This document shows positions 46,004 to 57,908 of a stretch of DNA of 64,000 nt, piece after piece. The DNA is taken from the NCBI GenBank assembly GCA_038496445.1, contig JALMLS010000455.1:930001-994000 (forward strand), written 5' to 3'. Positions within the stretch are counted from its first letter, which is position 1. Every line of letters begins with the position of its first letter. A program made the position numbers and the translations under genes. The DNA comes from Trichosphaerium sp. ATCC 40318 (Eukaryota; Discosea; Flabellinia; Trichosidae). Under the pieces are notes generated by a model, which saw only the letters and a program-made list of their open reading frames with translations, ran no database searches and was not told where the DNA came from.

Positions 46004-47492
46004 ATATGTGTGGCTATTCACTCATTTGAGTGAGAACAGCTTTTCACCTTTGCACTATACATTCTTCAAGTTACTCCTAATTCGTGACTTTGTATTTGGC
46101 GAGGGCGATCAATTACTATTCCTGTTTTTTTCCTACAAAGTGAACTTTCCATTGCCAATAACATGTTCTTGCGAGAGTGATGACTGCAGCTTTGAAGCCA
46201 TTATCTTACATCCAATAAAACTACAGCATGTTTGTTCTTTCTTGCAGGTGAGTTTATCCTGTGAACATTTTAGAATCCTTCAAAACAAAAAGTACAGGTG
46301 CCTTGTTACAAGTAAATTCATTTCAAAACGAAAAATAATTTCACTTTTACTATCGTATAGTATCCAGTAGTACCAGTGCAAATCAACGTTAAGTAACATA
46401 TGTTTTGGTACATTGATACCTCAGCATTGAATGGCCGTCATTCACGGATAATAAGAAGTTGTACCAAGACTCCATCGTTTTATTTACAAGCTGGGTACAT
46501 GAAAAAGTTGTCTGACAATTTAGAATGTTTAAAGTACACATTGCTTGACATCGGTTTGCTCCGTTTGCATGTTTTCTATACTGAGTGTTGCATCTGGCAC
46601 GATGCTACAAAAGATGCTTGTATGTGAGTACTTTGGCTCCAACGCTATTGACATGTGTATTTTTACAATTGATCATTGAGTGTGAGGTTACTTTTAAATA
46701 GCAAGCTTTGAAGCTATTAAACACAACTATTGACATCTCAAAGACAAAACATTTTAGCATACAAATTGAAAAGGAAATTTTTGGGTGGGATGTGGGTGAT
46801 TGCTGCTCGCCATGTTGTTAATAAGCTTTGTAGGTTGTTGATTTAAACGAAGTCAACTGAAGTTTACCTAAACGTCTGTAACGGAGTAAAACACGTGTAC
46901 ATCCATGAAATGTTATCACATGTGTTTTTTTTTTTTTTGTTTCACTCGCAAGTTCTGAATATTCCTTTGTGATCGCTAAGTTATTTTGATTGATAGCATC
47001 ACTTGATACTATAGGCCTAGTACACAATTTATTCTAAAGCCCATTCATATTGTGAACACCTTTTTTTTTTTATTTGTTTATCATTATAGTAACCGCACAT
47101 TGTTTCTGACAATCTTTTCTTTATGGTATGTGTCTCTACACCTTGCCTGTTATATTATACATTTGCTTTGCAGTAGTAGAAGAAAGAAAGCTAGTCAAGA
47201 AGACGATTGACCAACAAACAACATAAAATATTTAGCACACAAACACGAACAACGTTTTTCTCATCTTTGAGCTCAAAAATACAAGCAATGACGTCAAATT
47301 ACATAATGTACGATTAAACCAAAGTGCTTCTATCATTTGTTAAATAGTTAATGATACCATGTGTAACGCACTGGTGGCGGGATACATGATTGTATGAATC
47401 GTTTTTTTGAAAAAAACTTCAACCTCTGTAGTTTATAATATTCACAACCGTTAAGGTCACCACATACCTTATCACCGAAACGCAGAACAACG
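46004..47492. other. Intergenic region
   Basis: About 1.5 kb downstream of the sulfatase. A 125-codon plus-strand ORF overlaps the sulfatase stop but has no family features. No repeats recognised. CACGTG near 46893. Confidence 0.3.
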
Positions 47493-48784
47493 ATGCAACG
47501 TGTGGAGATAGTAGTGATTGGGAATCCCAATGTTGGTACGCTATCACACACGTGACAGCCAATAGAGAAAAACAAGCTGTTTCGTAAAATTGTTTCTCTA
47601 ACACGATTGTTTGGCGTAGGAAAGACTTGTTTCGTGATGAAATTCGTCCAAGGTACGTACAAGAACTGATTTAACATACCAAAAATGCTATACATCCAAA
47701 TATACTTCACTCACGCTACTCCATGTGGTGTAATTATGAGCATAACTGCACTTTGAATTTCCTACACCCTAGTTTTCGAACTCGAACATTATCGTAAGTT
47801 AATGACGCGTAGGAAGCCTCCCTAAAAAGTTCACACCTTCTGTATTTCAACAAGACTACCCGTAATATTTACATATCATCGTTTTTACATAAACTAATAG
47901 ATATGTAGAATGCCTTGGCGGACATATTTCGGAGTAGACGTAGACTTAAGTACGGAATAACCAAAAAAAAAAACTCCTCCTTTTGGGTTTTAGAATCGTC
48001 ATGTAAAAAAAATCACGTGATTTATGACGGCACGATTGTCTTAACTTTACGTTAGCATTATGGGATACACCAGGTATTTATCATCATATTCCGCCAAGCT
48101 CACGGGATAATACAGACACGACGTACGATAGTCAAATTTATTCTGAAGCTGTACGCCTTCTCCTTTTTTGTGTTTTTCAAAGCAACGCTTGAACCAATTT
48201 AAGTTTATTTCCGTTTATTTTATGTTGTTATCCGGCTGTCTATCATTAGTTTATCTTTAAATTGTATTTTTGGAATACAGCTATTGACCTTCTTTTTTTA
48301 GACTTGTTTTCTTTGTATGTTCGATGTAACTTCTTCCAAGTCTTTAAGAGCCATAGAAACGAGAGTATGTAATTCGAATCAATTAATTTACGTTAATGTT
48401 ATTGACGTATAGTACTACCGTTCGATTATGAGATACAGACCTGAAGCGCCCATCATTTTGATTGGAACGAAAACAGATTTGCGAGACAAAGACAACAAAC
48501 GCCATGTTTCAACAGAAAAGGCTGTTGAAACAGCGAAGAAGATAAATGTATGCTTATGTACTTTCTCTGTGATCACTAATGATATGTACAGGCACACAGT
48601 TATATAGAAACAAGCGCAGTTACAGGCGTTGGGTTGTACTCAGGTAAGAAACCAAAGTTAGTGACGCAAAAGATTCTATTTCTAAGTGTCTATAGCGATT
48701 ACTGAAGCTACAACTGCAGCGTTACTGAGCCAAGGATTCAAAAGATATACAAAGGCTCCTAAAAAGACATGTTCTATCATGTGA
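47493..48784 (+). CDS. Atypical Rho-family small GTPase
   Basis: ATG 47493 opens MQRVEIVVIGNPNVG; removing the next intron gives the P-loop GNPNVGKTCFVMKFVQ. Later exons give VFELEHY (switch I region), TLWDTPGIYHHIPP (G3), DVTSSKSLRAIETR, the Rho-like G4 motif ILIGTKTDLRDKDNK, SYIETSAVTGVGLYS (G5), and a basic tail ending in the prenylation box CSIM. Two positions that matter for GTP hydrolysis are changed: Rho Gly12 is Pro, and Gln61 of DTAGQ is replaced (DTPGI). Rho proteins control actin and membrane traffic, and the CAAX box predicts membrane anchoring. One mid-gene exon boundary near 47860-47940 is uncertain. Confidence 0.8.
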
Positions 48785-49127
48785 GGTGACTTTCTATTGA
48801 AGCAGTTAGATTCAACAAAAGCGAACATGAAAAGCAAATGATTGAAACTCCCTGGACATTGCATCCACCAACGGCGGTAGATTATCAAGCAATGATGGAA
48901 TAGAATATGATTTACGCAAGCTAATAAGCGTGGAATCCAGCAAAAGTGAGAAAGAGGACAAAAGGTAGAAACAATATCAAGCAAAGAAAAAGAAATATCA
49001 ATGAACCTTAGAATGCAATAAATCTTTGACTGGTGAGAAAGACTTTGGTTTATTGTTTTCTCAGTACATCTGGAATGGACGTTGTGGTTTTGATCCAGCA
49101 GAATTGTTGAGGTTTGTTTTTTTTTAA
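48785..49127. other. Gap between convergent genes
   Basis: About 340 bp between the Rho stop and the armadillo-like gene stop. No gene recognised. The minus-strand ORF here overlaps the last Rho exon in antisense. Confidence 0.3.
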
Positions 49128-51285
49128 TCACTTCATTCCACGTGTTGTTACATAAACAGATGCCATACTAACCAATTTTGGTACAGTACTATAACCGAAA
49201 TTCTTTGCAATTTCTTTACCGTATATTCTTGCTTGTTCATCATGTGACCACTGTAGGCATATTACTTTATCAGCGAAATCAGCCATCAAGTTTCTATTGA
49301 GATCTAGAAGATCGAGCCATCAGATAAACGATAAATTTCAAAAAAAAAAAAGTCAAACAGAGCTCTTCTTTTGGTATGTTCTTCAAAACTCTTTGTACGA
49401 GTCAAATTGCATAAGAAGGTAAGGGTTTGATACCAATAAGAAAAGGAATATTCCGTTTAATTGTTTTGTGATCGCGCCATAGTCTTACGCAGGCAAATTC
49501 AAAAAAAAAATGATGTTTTTACAATAAAAGTGGCTTTGAGGATGTACCTAGATGAGTCAAGTTTGCAAGACAGAAGCATCCAAATCGATGTACAAGTACA
49601 TTAGAAGATTCCGCTAGTTTGAACCAATTTGTGAATATTTGCCACAAGAATCCTTGACTCCTCTCATAGTCACTTTTTACAAAAGACGTAAGCAAACCAA
49701 AACTTTAAGAAAGATAGCAAAGACAGTACCGGACTTTTTGTGGTGTAAAGGTTTCCATAAATTTTAATATAGACTCTTGTATATTTGCCTTATATTTTTC
49801 GGCATCAGGGAGGGTCATCATGTCAGCTAAGTGTTAAAAGATAAGTATGCGAGCAACATCAATATTCTTGGTTTTTTCTGAAAAGTCATTTATTTTCACG
49901 TGTATTGCGTGCAATACGTATTAAATTCCTTGTGATTAAAAATAGCGTACTATCATTGAGGAAAGATGATAAAATTATACATGAAAGATATCTAAGCATC
50001 AGTTTATCTGCTTCTGACTTGGATTGAAAAGAATTAAATAGTTCTTGGTCTAATGGTCTGCTGTATTCAAGCACTCGTGGAATGAAATTGAGAGCAAGCA
50101 TACGGGCTCTTGCTTTGCCTTTAATTATTGTCAGTGTATAAAATACTGTAAGGGATACTCACCACTAAACGAGCAGCATTGAAGGCATCCAACAGCGCTA
50201 TAAAATGTATCGAATGTTGCTGTGCTAGGTTTTTCTACTATTCCGTTTACAAACGCCACTAGATTATCAACAACACCCTCATCAACAGCCATGGATTGTA
50301 TATCGTCTATAAGAAGAGATTAATTATATAAAACAGCTACATCAAAGCAAGCTACAACACAAGCGTATAAACAAAAATAAAAGTTTAAAGTAATTTCAAA
50401 AAAAAAATTACACTCCTCTTTTGCTACACTTGACAACAACTTTTCACAGCATGCTACATGTAGCATATCAATAGACAATACAAAGAATAAATTTCATACT
50501 GTTAGCGCTCAAAACAATGTTCCATTAACGAAGAATTGTTGAAACTTGGATTTTTGATTGGCTTTGAGTAGAAATAAATAAAAGTCACGTGGTTTTTTGC
50601 ATTGGTAGAACAGCGTAGTACGTACCGTATTCTAAGAAACCCCATAATACACCAACAGCTATTTGACAAAACTCTGGTCTATCTATCTTTTTAAGAAATC
50701 CCATAAAGAGTGGTAGAGCACCCAAATCGTAAAGGATTTTCGTCATTTCGTCTATTTTTGGGTTAAAGGCGAGCAAAGGGCACCATTTAATCGTAACGGG
50801 TTAAAAACCGCGTACTTGTCTCTGCAAAACTCCATAGAACCGATCCTGCGAGGATTTGCAGCCAAGGTTTATTTTCGTTCTTCAAGTGCTCTACTAATAC
50901 CTCTACGCCTCCTTTCTTGTGAAAGTAAAGCTTATCAACGCCTATTAAGGGTAAATAACAATATATTGTTTAAATAAGCTGAATTACGCGTTTGTGCTAG
51001 TGCCCATGGTCCAAATAGAGCAGATACAGATTCTATTGCGTCTATATGATCCTCATCGGTTTCAGCCGCTTTTAAATCATTCACAACCTCTTCAATATCA
51101 TCGCATTGGGCGTAAACTTCTTTTTTATGTATTAACTCAAGTGCATTATCAGGTACAGCATAAGCCATTTGGTTTTTGGAGCTTTCTGTTTCAAAGTAAA
51201 CCGTTATGTGAACGATAGTGCCTGGTGTTGTAGTTTCACTTTCATGGTAAGTACACAACGAGGTTTTATTGTCCTTTACTTTCAT
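49128..51285 (-). CDS. Armadillo/HEAT-repeat-like protein
   Basis: ATG 51285 opens MKVKDNKTSLCTYHESETTT. Exons joined by short introns give helical repeats of armadillo type: KKGGVEVLVEHLKNENKPW then LQILAGSVLWSFAE; LYDLGALPLFMGFLKKIDR then EFCQIAVGVLWGFLEY; and VDEGVVDNLVAFVNGIVEK. The C-terminal part runs SILKFMETFTPQKV, LMADFADKVICLQWSHDEQA and GYSTVPKLVSMASVYVTT. The G-x-x-x-L-V/L-x-x-L pattern with Trp in the third helix fits armadillo repeats. The exact subfamily is not recognised. About 9 exons. Such proteins act as scaffolds or adaptors. Confidence 0.7.
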
Positions 51286-51649
51286 TTGTGGGCTATGCTT
51301 GCTTTCTGAGGAGTAAAATGTTTAAATATTTAACACCATTTAATTGCAAACAAAAAAACCTTGTGTAACTGTTTGATTACCCAAGATATTCAAGGCATAC
51401 TATAAAGAAGTACCTAACACATTGCAAACTGCGGCGAAAGGCGAAATAAACTTGGTATTCCGAAATAAGCAGTTCCCATAACACAAACATGATGAAAAAT
51501 GATTGAGAGCACGTGCCAACAAAAGAAACATTGGGGCATTGAGGTTAGGAATGTACGTCTCCAAGATCATTCAGGAAATCAACATGTGCATACTTACAGA
51601 AGACAATTAATTTTGAAGGAGTAGAACAACGTAAGCTGATATTTGCTAC
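51286..51649. other. Short intergenic region
   Basis: Region between the divergent armadillo-like gene and the MRCP4 upstream block. CACGTG near 51510. No gene seen. Confidence 0.3.
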
Positions 51650-52200
51650 AAAGTAAATTTATTTAAAAACTCCAAACTGAAACCTATTTTCAAACTCGAG
51701 CGAACAATCGCTTTCAAAATAAATCCCCTATATGTGGGTTCACTAATTTAGCACAGTACCGGGCGGTAAACCGTTTTTGTTCTCGCACAGAACCGTCAAC
51801 ATTAGTAAACAAATCACGTGATTATACAATAGCAAACACTGTCTGTTGGTTTGAGGTCTTATTCAGGTACGCTAGAATTTTGAAACGCGAATCTAGTCTT
51901 GGGTTCGCCTTCGCTTCTTGTTAAGAGTGGGCAATACAAACTCTATCCTGACGCTCTGTAGGGTTTTTGGCTTATATCCTCACGTAACCAACTTGACGCT
52001 TTTACATTTGTACGAGCATTTTACTAGTACAAGTAATTTATCTATCGTTGAAAACACTTTTTGGTTTTTTTGTAAACTTTCACGTGCATAAATTTTAGCC
52101 AATTTTTTTTTTGTTTTCATTTTTGATTAGCTTATTTTTTTTAGCGAATAAAAAAGCACAGCCAGTTGGGGTTTGTGTTGTTTACAGTTGATCATAAACA
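51650..52200 (+). promoter_or_regulatory. Duplicated upstream region of MRCP4
   Basis: Similar to the regions before MRCP2 and MRCP3. It contains CACGTG at 51815-51820 (386 bp before the ATG) and about 52082, followed by T-rich runs and TTGATCATAAACA immediately before the start codon. Confidence 0.55.
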
Positions 52201-55200
52201 ATGGACAAAAGTAAATCCGCTCAAGGCGATTTTTTAGTTTTTAGTAAGCGTCTTATTGTTTTTTTTGAAGTTGTTATCAATAATCCTTATGTAGGTAAAA
52301 TATTAATTCTGGACAAGGGTTGTTTTTACAAAGGGACTTTAAAAAATGGTATCCGACATGGTAAAGGCGAACAGACATGGTACTGTGATAACGATGTTAG
52401 TGGTAAGAGAGTGTTTTTTGTGATGATTACCAAAAATACATAGGCTATGAAAATGGTAGCAAATACATTGGTGACTTTGTGGATGACAAGAAAACAGGAA
52501 AAGGAGAGTATTATTGGCCAAATGGTAACAAATACATCGGTGACTTTGTGGATGATAAGATAGCAGGAAAAGGAGAGTATTATTGGCCAGATGGTACCAA
52601 ATATATTGGTGACTTTGTGGATTACAAGAGAACAGGAAAAGGAGAGTATTATTGGCCAGATGGTTACAAATACATTGGCGACTTTGTGGATGACAAGAGA
52701 ACAGGAAAAGGAGAGTATTATTGGCCAAATGGTACCAAATACATTGGCGACTTTGTGGATGACAAGTTTACAGGAAAAGGAGAGCTTTATTATTATTGGC
52801 CAGGTGGTAGAAAATACATTGGTGACTTTGTGGATGACAAGTTAACAGGAAAAGGAGAGCTTTATTGGCCAGATGGTAGAAAATACATTGGTGACTTTGT
52901 GGATGACAAGAGAACAGGAAAAGGAGAGTTTTATTGGCCAGATGGTAAAAAATACATTGGTGACTTTGTGGATGGCAAGAGAACAGGAAAAGGAGAGTTT
53001 TATTGGCCAAATGGTAGCAAATACATCGGTGACTTTGTGGATGGCAACAGAACAGGAAAAGGAGAGCATTATTCACCAAGTGGTAGCAAATACATTGGTG
53101 ACTTTGTGGATGGCAAGTTTCTTAATCCGGCAGATACCAAGATTTCTGGAGAACCCAATCAACACGCCTTTTTCAAAATACCAATAATTTATACCAAAAG
53201 TACATCCACAGACATTAAAGATGTGTATGTATTTTTAAAAGATATGAAATATTTCAAGAAGCTGAATGACTGGTTTATAACTCCCACGTTTATTACTTTA
53301 CCAAATGACACTTTCAAAATATCATGTCAAAAATCCTTAATTTTTGAGATCCTTTCAAAAGAGACATTCACTCGAGTTGTTGAACGAATAAGACAACACA
53401 CAGATGAACACAATTGTGTCTGCGATGTGGTATTTGTTTATGATCTTTGTTTACATGACCCTGAGATATCATTACATCAAGGTACACACCAACAGTATTC
53501 TCATATTTAACTGTGCACTCACATTAATACCTTAGTTACAACTGTAGCACGTGAGATTCCAGGGGCACGTGTGATACCAATTAAGATAAATGACATTACA
53601 AAAGAACAATTTCAAGGTGAATATTACAGATCGTTGTCCCCTCAAAAAAAGCCATCAACTATTGCTTCTGGTATGGATCACACAGAATATGAATACATGA
53701 AGCAACTGAAAGCAAAATTGTTGGTTGTGGGTCATGGAGGATCAGGTATCCTCAAGCAATATGAGTTTCTTTACATTAACGTAAATACTAGGAAAGACAA
53801 CTTTAGTAAAGATGTTGTCAGGTGAGAAAGATGACAGTGTTGATTCAACAGTTGGCTTTGATACCTCTTCTCTATTGTGCGTTTGTTTGATATTCTATAT
53901 GAGACATAACACTGACACATGTAGATATGGTAATATATCATTCACTGTTTTAGACTTTGCTGGACAGATGGAATACAAAGGACTTCACAAGTATTTTTTC
54001 ACAAAACAACTTGCCATTTACGTCATTGTCGTACGTCTTAAGACCACGTGCACAAACATTTTCTTATCAATATTTATTTTTAGATTGACTTATCACTATC
54101 AATTGTGGAACAAAAGAAGCACTTGACACACTGGGTTCATACCCTTAGTAAGTTTTTGCGTGGCCAAGATGGAACATTCTACTCAGTGATAGTATATGGA
54201 TCCAAGTTGGATATTCATTCAGGAGACTTAGAAGACAATAAAAAAGCACTATACTCCTTCAATGGGATGAAATCGCCAGTGTACCTTGTGTTTTGCTTAG
54301 ATGGTACTCATTTTATTTTAAACTAAGCAAGTTTCCTAATGTTGTTTCAAAAGGTATCTCTGATCTTGAGAAGCAATTGAAGCGTCAGGCAAAATACATG
54401 AAGTCACAATACCCAAAAGTACCAACTCTTTATGACGAAGTACAAACAGCATTAAAGAAAGCAGTTGTGAAAAAGGATAAATTGAAGGGTAACATCTTAT
54501 CATTGTACGTTGAAGTATCATACATAAACACTGACGAATAACATTTTCATAGTGAACAAGTCATTAAACTATTACCTAAGACATGTAAAATGGCTCCAAT
54601 TGAGTTGGTTGCTTCGTTAAATTACCTTCACTCTATTGGTAGCATTATGTTTGATGAGGTACTGCTGCTTACCTAAAACCTTTTCTTTGTGCTTGAATTT
54701 GATTTAATTATCCTCTAGTCATCACACATGTTGTGTTTAGACCCTCCCATTCTATCTCATATTATGAGTGTCTTTGTTGCTCCTACAGAACACCTAAACA
54801 GACTATTGAATGACAAGTCTAGAAATCACTGTGCTGTATTCACAGATGCAGAGGCCCATTATCGCATCTCAAAGGTATTCAAACAGTGTACAATGGTTGA
54901 AGTGAAGCAAGTGATGAGATTCTTGGTTAAATTGTCATTTTGTGTTCGCTTGACAAAAGAAGAAAAGGTAACACTTTGTAACATATTTTTTTTATTGGTA
55001 CATTATTTACTTACTGTGGTTAGAAAGTGTACGGCTCAGATGGATATGTCATAATTTCATTATTGCCAAAAGCTGATATGTTGTACTTTCCACCTGTGAC
55101 AGAAAAGGAGTCCAGTATCAATCTAGTTAAAGAAGGAAAGGAGAAATTATCCATATTTTCTGAAGTGTTTTACTTGAGCAAGTTGCAAACAGAGTGGAGG

Positions 55201-57698
55201 TTACTATCATTCATACTTAAAAAAGATGATAGTTTTGAGACCAAGACGATTAAAACAATCAAAAAAACTTCTAATAGTCAAAAAATAGTACGTTTAGTCA
55301 CGTGTTCTCTTTGGTTTTTTTTCTCAATTTTTTCTTTGCTTTCTTGTTTATTGTTATTGTTGCTAAACAACCTTTAGTCACTTCCCGACAAATATGAGCA
55401 CATATCAGCCGTTTCAAAGTTCTTGGCTTATCAATTTACTTCTCCAGAAATGTCAATAGATGTGTTTAATAACTTGCAAACAAGATTAAGAGGAAAGCAC
55501 CGAAATAATGTTATTTATGCTTACAAAATATCTAGAGTTCCACAACAAAGAGTTCCGCCTATTTTCAAATCTGATTGTATTGAATGATTTTTATGGTAAC
55601 ACAATTGTGCTGTACTATAATAACCTTGCCATAAACATTGTGATCAGAGGCAAGGTGCCGTGGTTATGGAAGGTACGATAGCAAATATCATAGTTAAGTA
55701 TTGTCATAATTCATATCTATGTTTAGAAATGTATTGGATCATACTTAGCATCATTGGAAGGTAAACAAGTCCAGCTATGCCCTGCAAGTATTCAAAACGG
55801 TCACATTGTTGTTGCTACAAAACCTCCATATAAGTTTGAACAAACAGGTAACCACAATGTGAATGTCAACTTTGCTTACAACAACCTGATAGGAGATATT
55901 GTCACTGCCTCTCACTTGAAAGAGGGCTTTCCTGTTCTGACAATAAGCCGAAATAGCTTTTGGAGCAGTCTTCATGGTGAACAATTTTTAACACAAGGCG
56001 ATTGGAAAGAGAACAAGAAAAAGTATCCAGGTTTGAGATGGACTTCTCTCACAAGCAACGAAACAACTAAAGTATGTGAAACACTTTTCTAACTTGGCAT
56101 TCAGACTTTGTATTTCATCTTTGCTGACTGATCTAAAAAAGGAGCGTTGTGATGAGTACTTGAGAGCTCGCAATATGTTCTACAAGTTTATGGGTACTGA
56201 GAGTGAGTCGTTCTTTAAACTTGAAAAGATTGTATTCTTTGACAATCAAACACTTGAAGCTGCATTCCAAAAAAAATATGAACAGCTTGTTGCTAAAGTA
56301 CTTCAATCTAAATCTTCAAGTAAGTGATTGTGAACATTTGCTAGCAATTCTTATTAATCCATCATTTAGATATTAACGATAGCAGTTTGAGTGCAGTTGA
56401 TAAAAAGAAACTTGAAGCACAAGAACGGACAATGAACCATTTGAAAAACTATATTCTCCGTGTTTCTGGTAATGAGCAAATCAATCTCATTGGTGGGTTT
56501 CATGGCACAACAGAGGTACTGTCATCATATTAAGTATGCCACTTATACGCACACATAGGATACCAGTTTCTTAATTGCGACCAACAACTTCAGAGAGCCA
56601 ACAAAGTCAAAAGACAAGAAGAAAGATGAAGGATTCTTTGGTACAACGTTTACATTACTGCTTTTTTCAATGTGCACGTGTCTAATTTACTGTATTACAA
56701 AGGGAATGGCATCTACTTTACACAATACCCAGACTACGGTACGTGTTTATAGTCATGCGCTTGAAGTTAATAGAGCTGTTGTAGGAAAGGTGTATGCTGA
56801 GTGGAACAAGACAGATACTCCTTGTATGCTGATATCGTGGGTGATGATGGGAAAACCTTATCCAGCTACTGAGGTTCCTAACTTTGATGATCCAAACAGC
56901 CTGTATGGAAAAGGATGCAAGGTAATCCATTGAAATTACCCATTAGGCTAACAATGTAAAAATAGGATGGATACGATTCACACTATGCCATTGTTAAAAA
57001 AAAAACAAGTGCTCGCAATTGCTATCCTTGTAAAAAACATGAAAAACCAGACTTTGATGAAATTGTTGTATTCTCCAACAAACAAGTACTAATTCACCAC
57101 AGTTATTTTAATTAACATTCTATTGTAAAAGATTCTGCCGAGATACCTTGTTTATTATCAAAGCACAAATACTATCAATCTATCACAGTTCAACATCAAG
57201 TACAGAGATGCAAAGTGTCTCATCTTATGGGTTGACGATAACTTATCCAATGAGAACAAAGAGATTGTCAAGCTATTAAAAGCTCGGCCAAAGAAAACAG
57301 AGGTACACAAACCAAATGGAATATGTTGAAGGGGTACTAACACTCCAAAAGGTTTTGTCAATGATGTCATCCTCAGAGGTTTTGGGATGGCTTCAAAAGT
57401 TTAAAGGATATTGTAATAACAGGCTACGTATTATAACAAACAGGTACCGTAAAGGTGATGGCGATGAGAATGCAGCAGAGCACTTGGTGAAAAGTATAAT
57501 TAAGCAAAATAAGAAATGGAGTAAAATACCTATTCTTGTGTTTTGTGGTACGTGTGTAACACAACAACAATCGATTGTATCGATGTTAAACATGCTCATA
57601 TTTTGAATCTAGGAAACAAAGCAAAAGTCAAGTACCTCAAAAAGAAATACAAGAATGTTTCAGTCACAGATAATCCTGCAGATGTATTAGCCTTGTAA
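52201..57698 (+). CDS. MRCP4: MORN-Roc-COR-PARP-receiver-like gene with frameshift
   Basis: ATG 52201 (MDKSKSAQGDFLVF) is followed by an intron, a small exon with a variant MORN unit (CFYKGTLKNGIRHGKGEQTW), a 41-nt intron, and nine full MORN units. Roc keeps GHGGSG|KTTLVKML across an intron, DFAGQ and GSKLD. COR follows. Near 55511 two bases present in MRCP1-3 are missing, which moves the frame and leads to a TGA about 80 bases on. The rest of the gene stays well conserved: GFHGT, GIYFTQYPDY, SWVMMGKPYP, DEIVVF, ILPRYLVYY, ILWVDDN and PILVFCG. Copies 3 and 4 share flanks and are an inverted duplication. Truncated MORN-Roc-COR products are possible. Confidence 0.78.
52450..53115 (+). repeat. 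69-bp tandem repeat encoding MORN units (MRCP4)
   Basis: Nine full units and one partial. One unit carries a two-codon insertion (LYYYWPGG). Confidence 0.88.
56738..56765 (+). other. 28-nt intron inside the PARP module of MRCP4
   Basis: Starts GTACGTG, ends TTGAAG. It contains an in-frame TAG; removal restores PDY-VNRAVVGK. Confidence 0.65.
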
Positions 57699-57908
57699 AC
57701 AAACCCAAGTTTAACTAAAAACATATCACAGATCATAGCGATTTCATTAGACTTTATACGCTACGAATCCCTTTCATTGAGTACCGACTAACTTGTCAGG
57801 GATAGAACAGGACAATGTTCACCTTTTTTCTCAATAAACCAAAGTCTTCGTTTTAGCTTGAAGATTAATTTATTTTTTTTTGTTAATTCTGTACAATCGG
57901 TTCTATTT

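Noticed and set aside
45993-46370. 125-codon plus-strand ORF after the sulfatase
   Set aside because: Starts inside the last sulfatase exon in another frame; composition looks non-coding.
55500-55680. A cryptic intron that would rescue the frame in MRCP4 (and in MRCP3)
   Set aside because: No GT...AG pair around the indels restores the reading frame of the next conserved stretch; a 26-nt candidate in MRCP3 gives the wrong phase.
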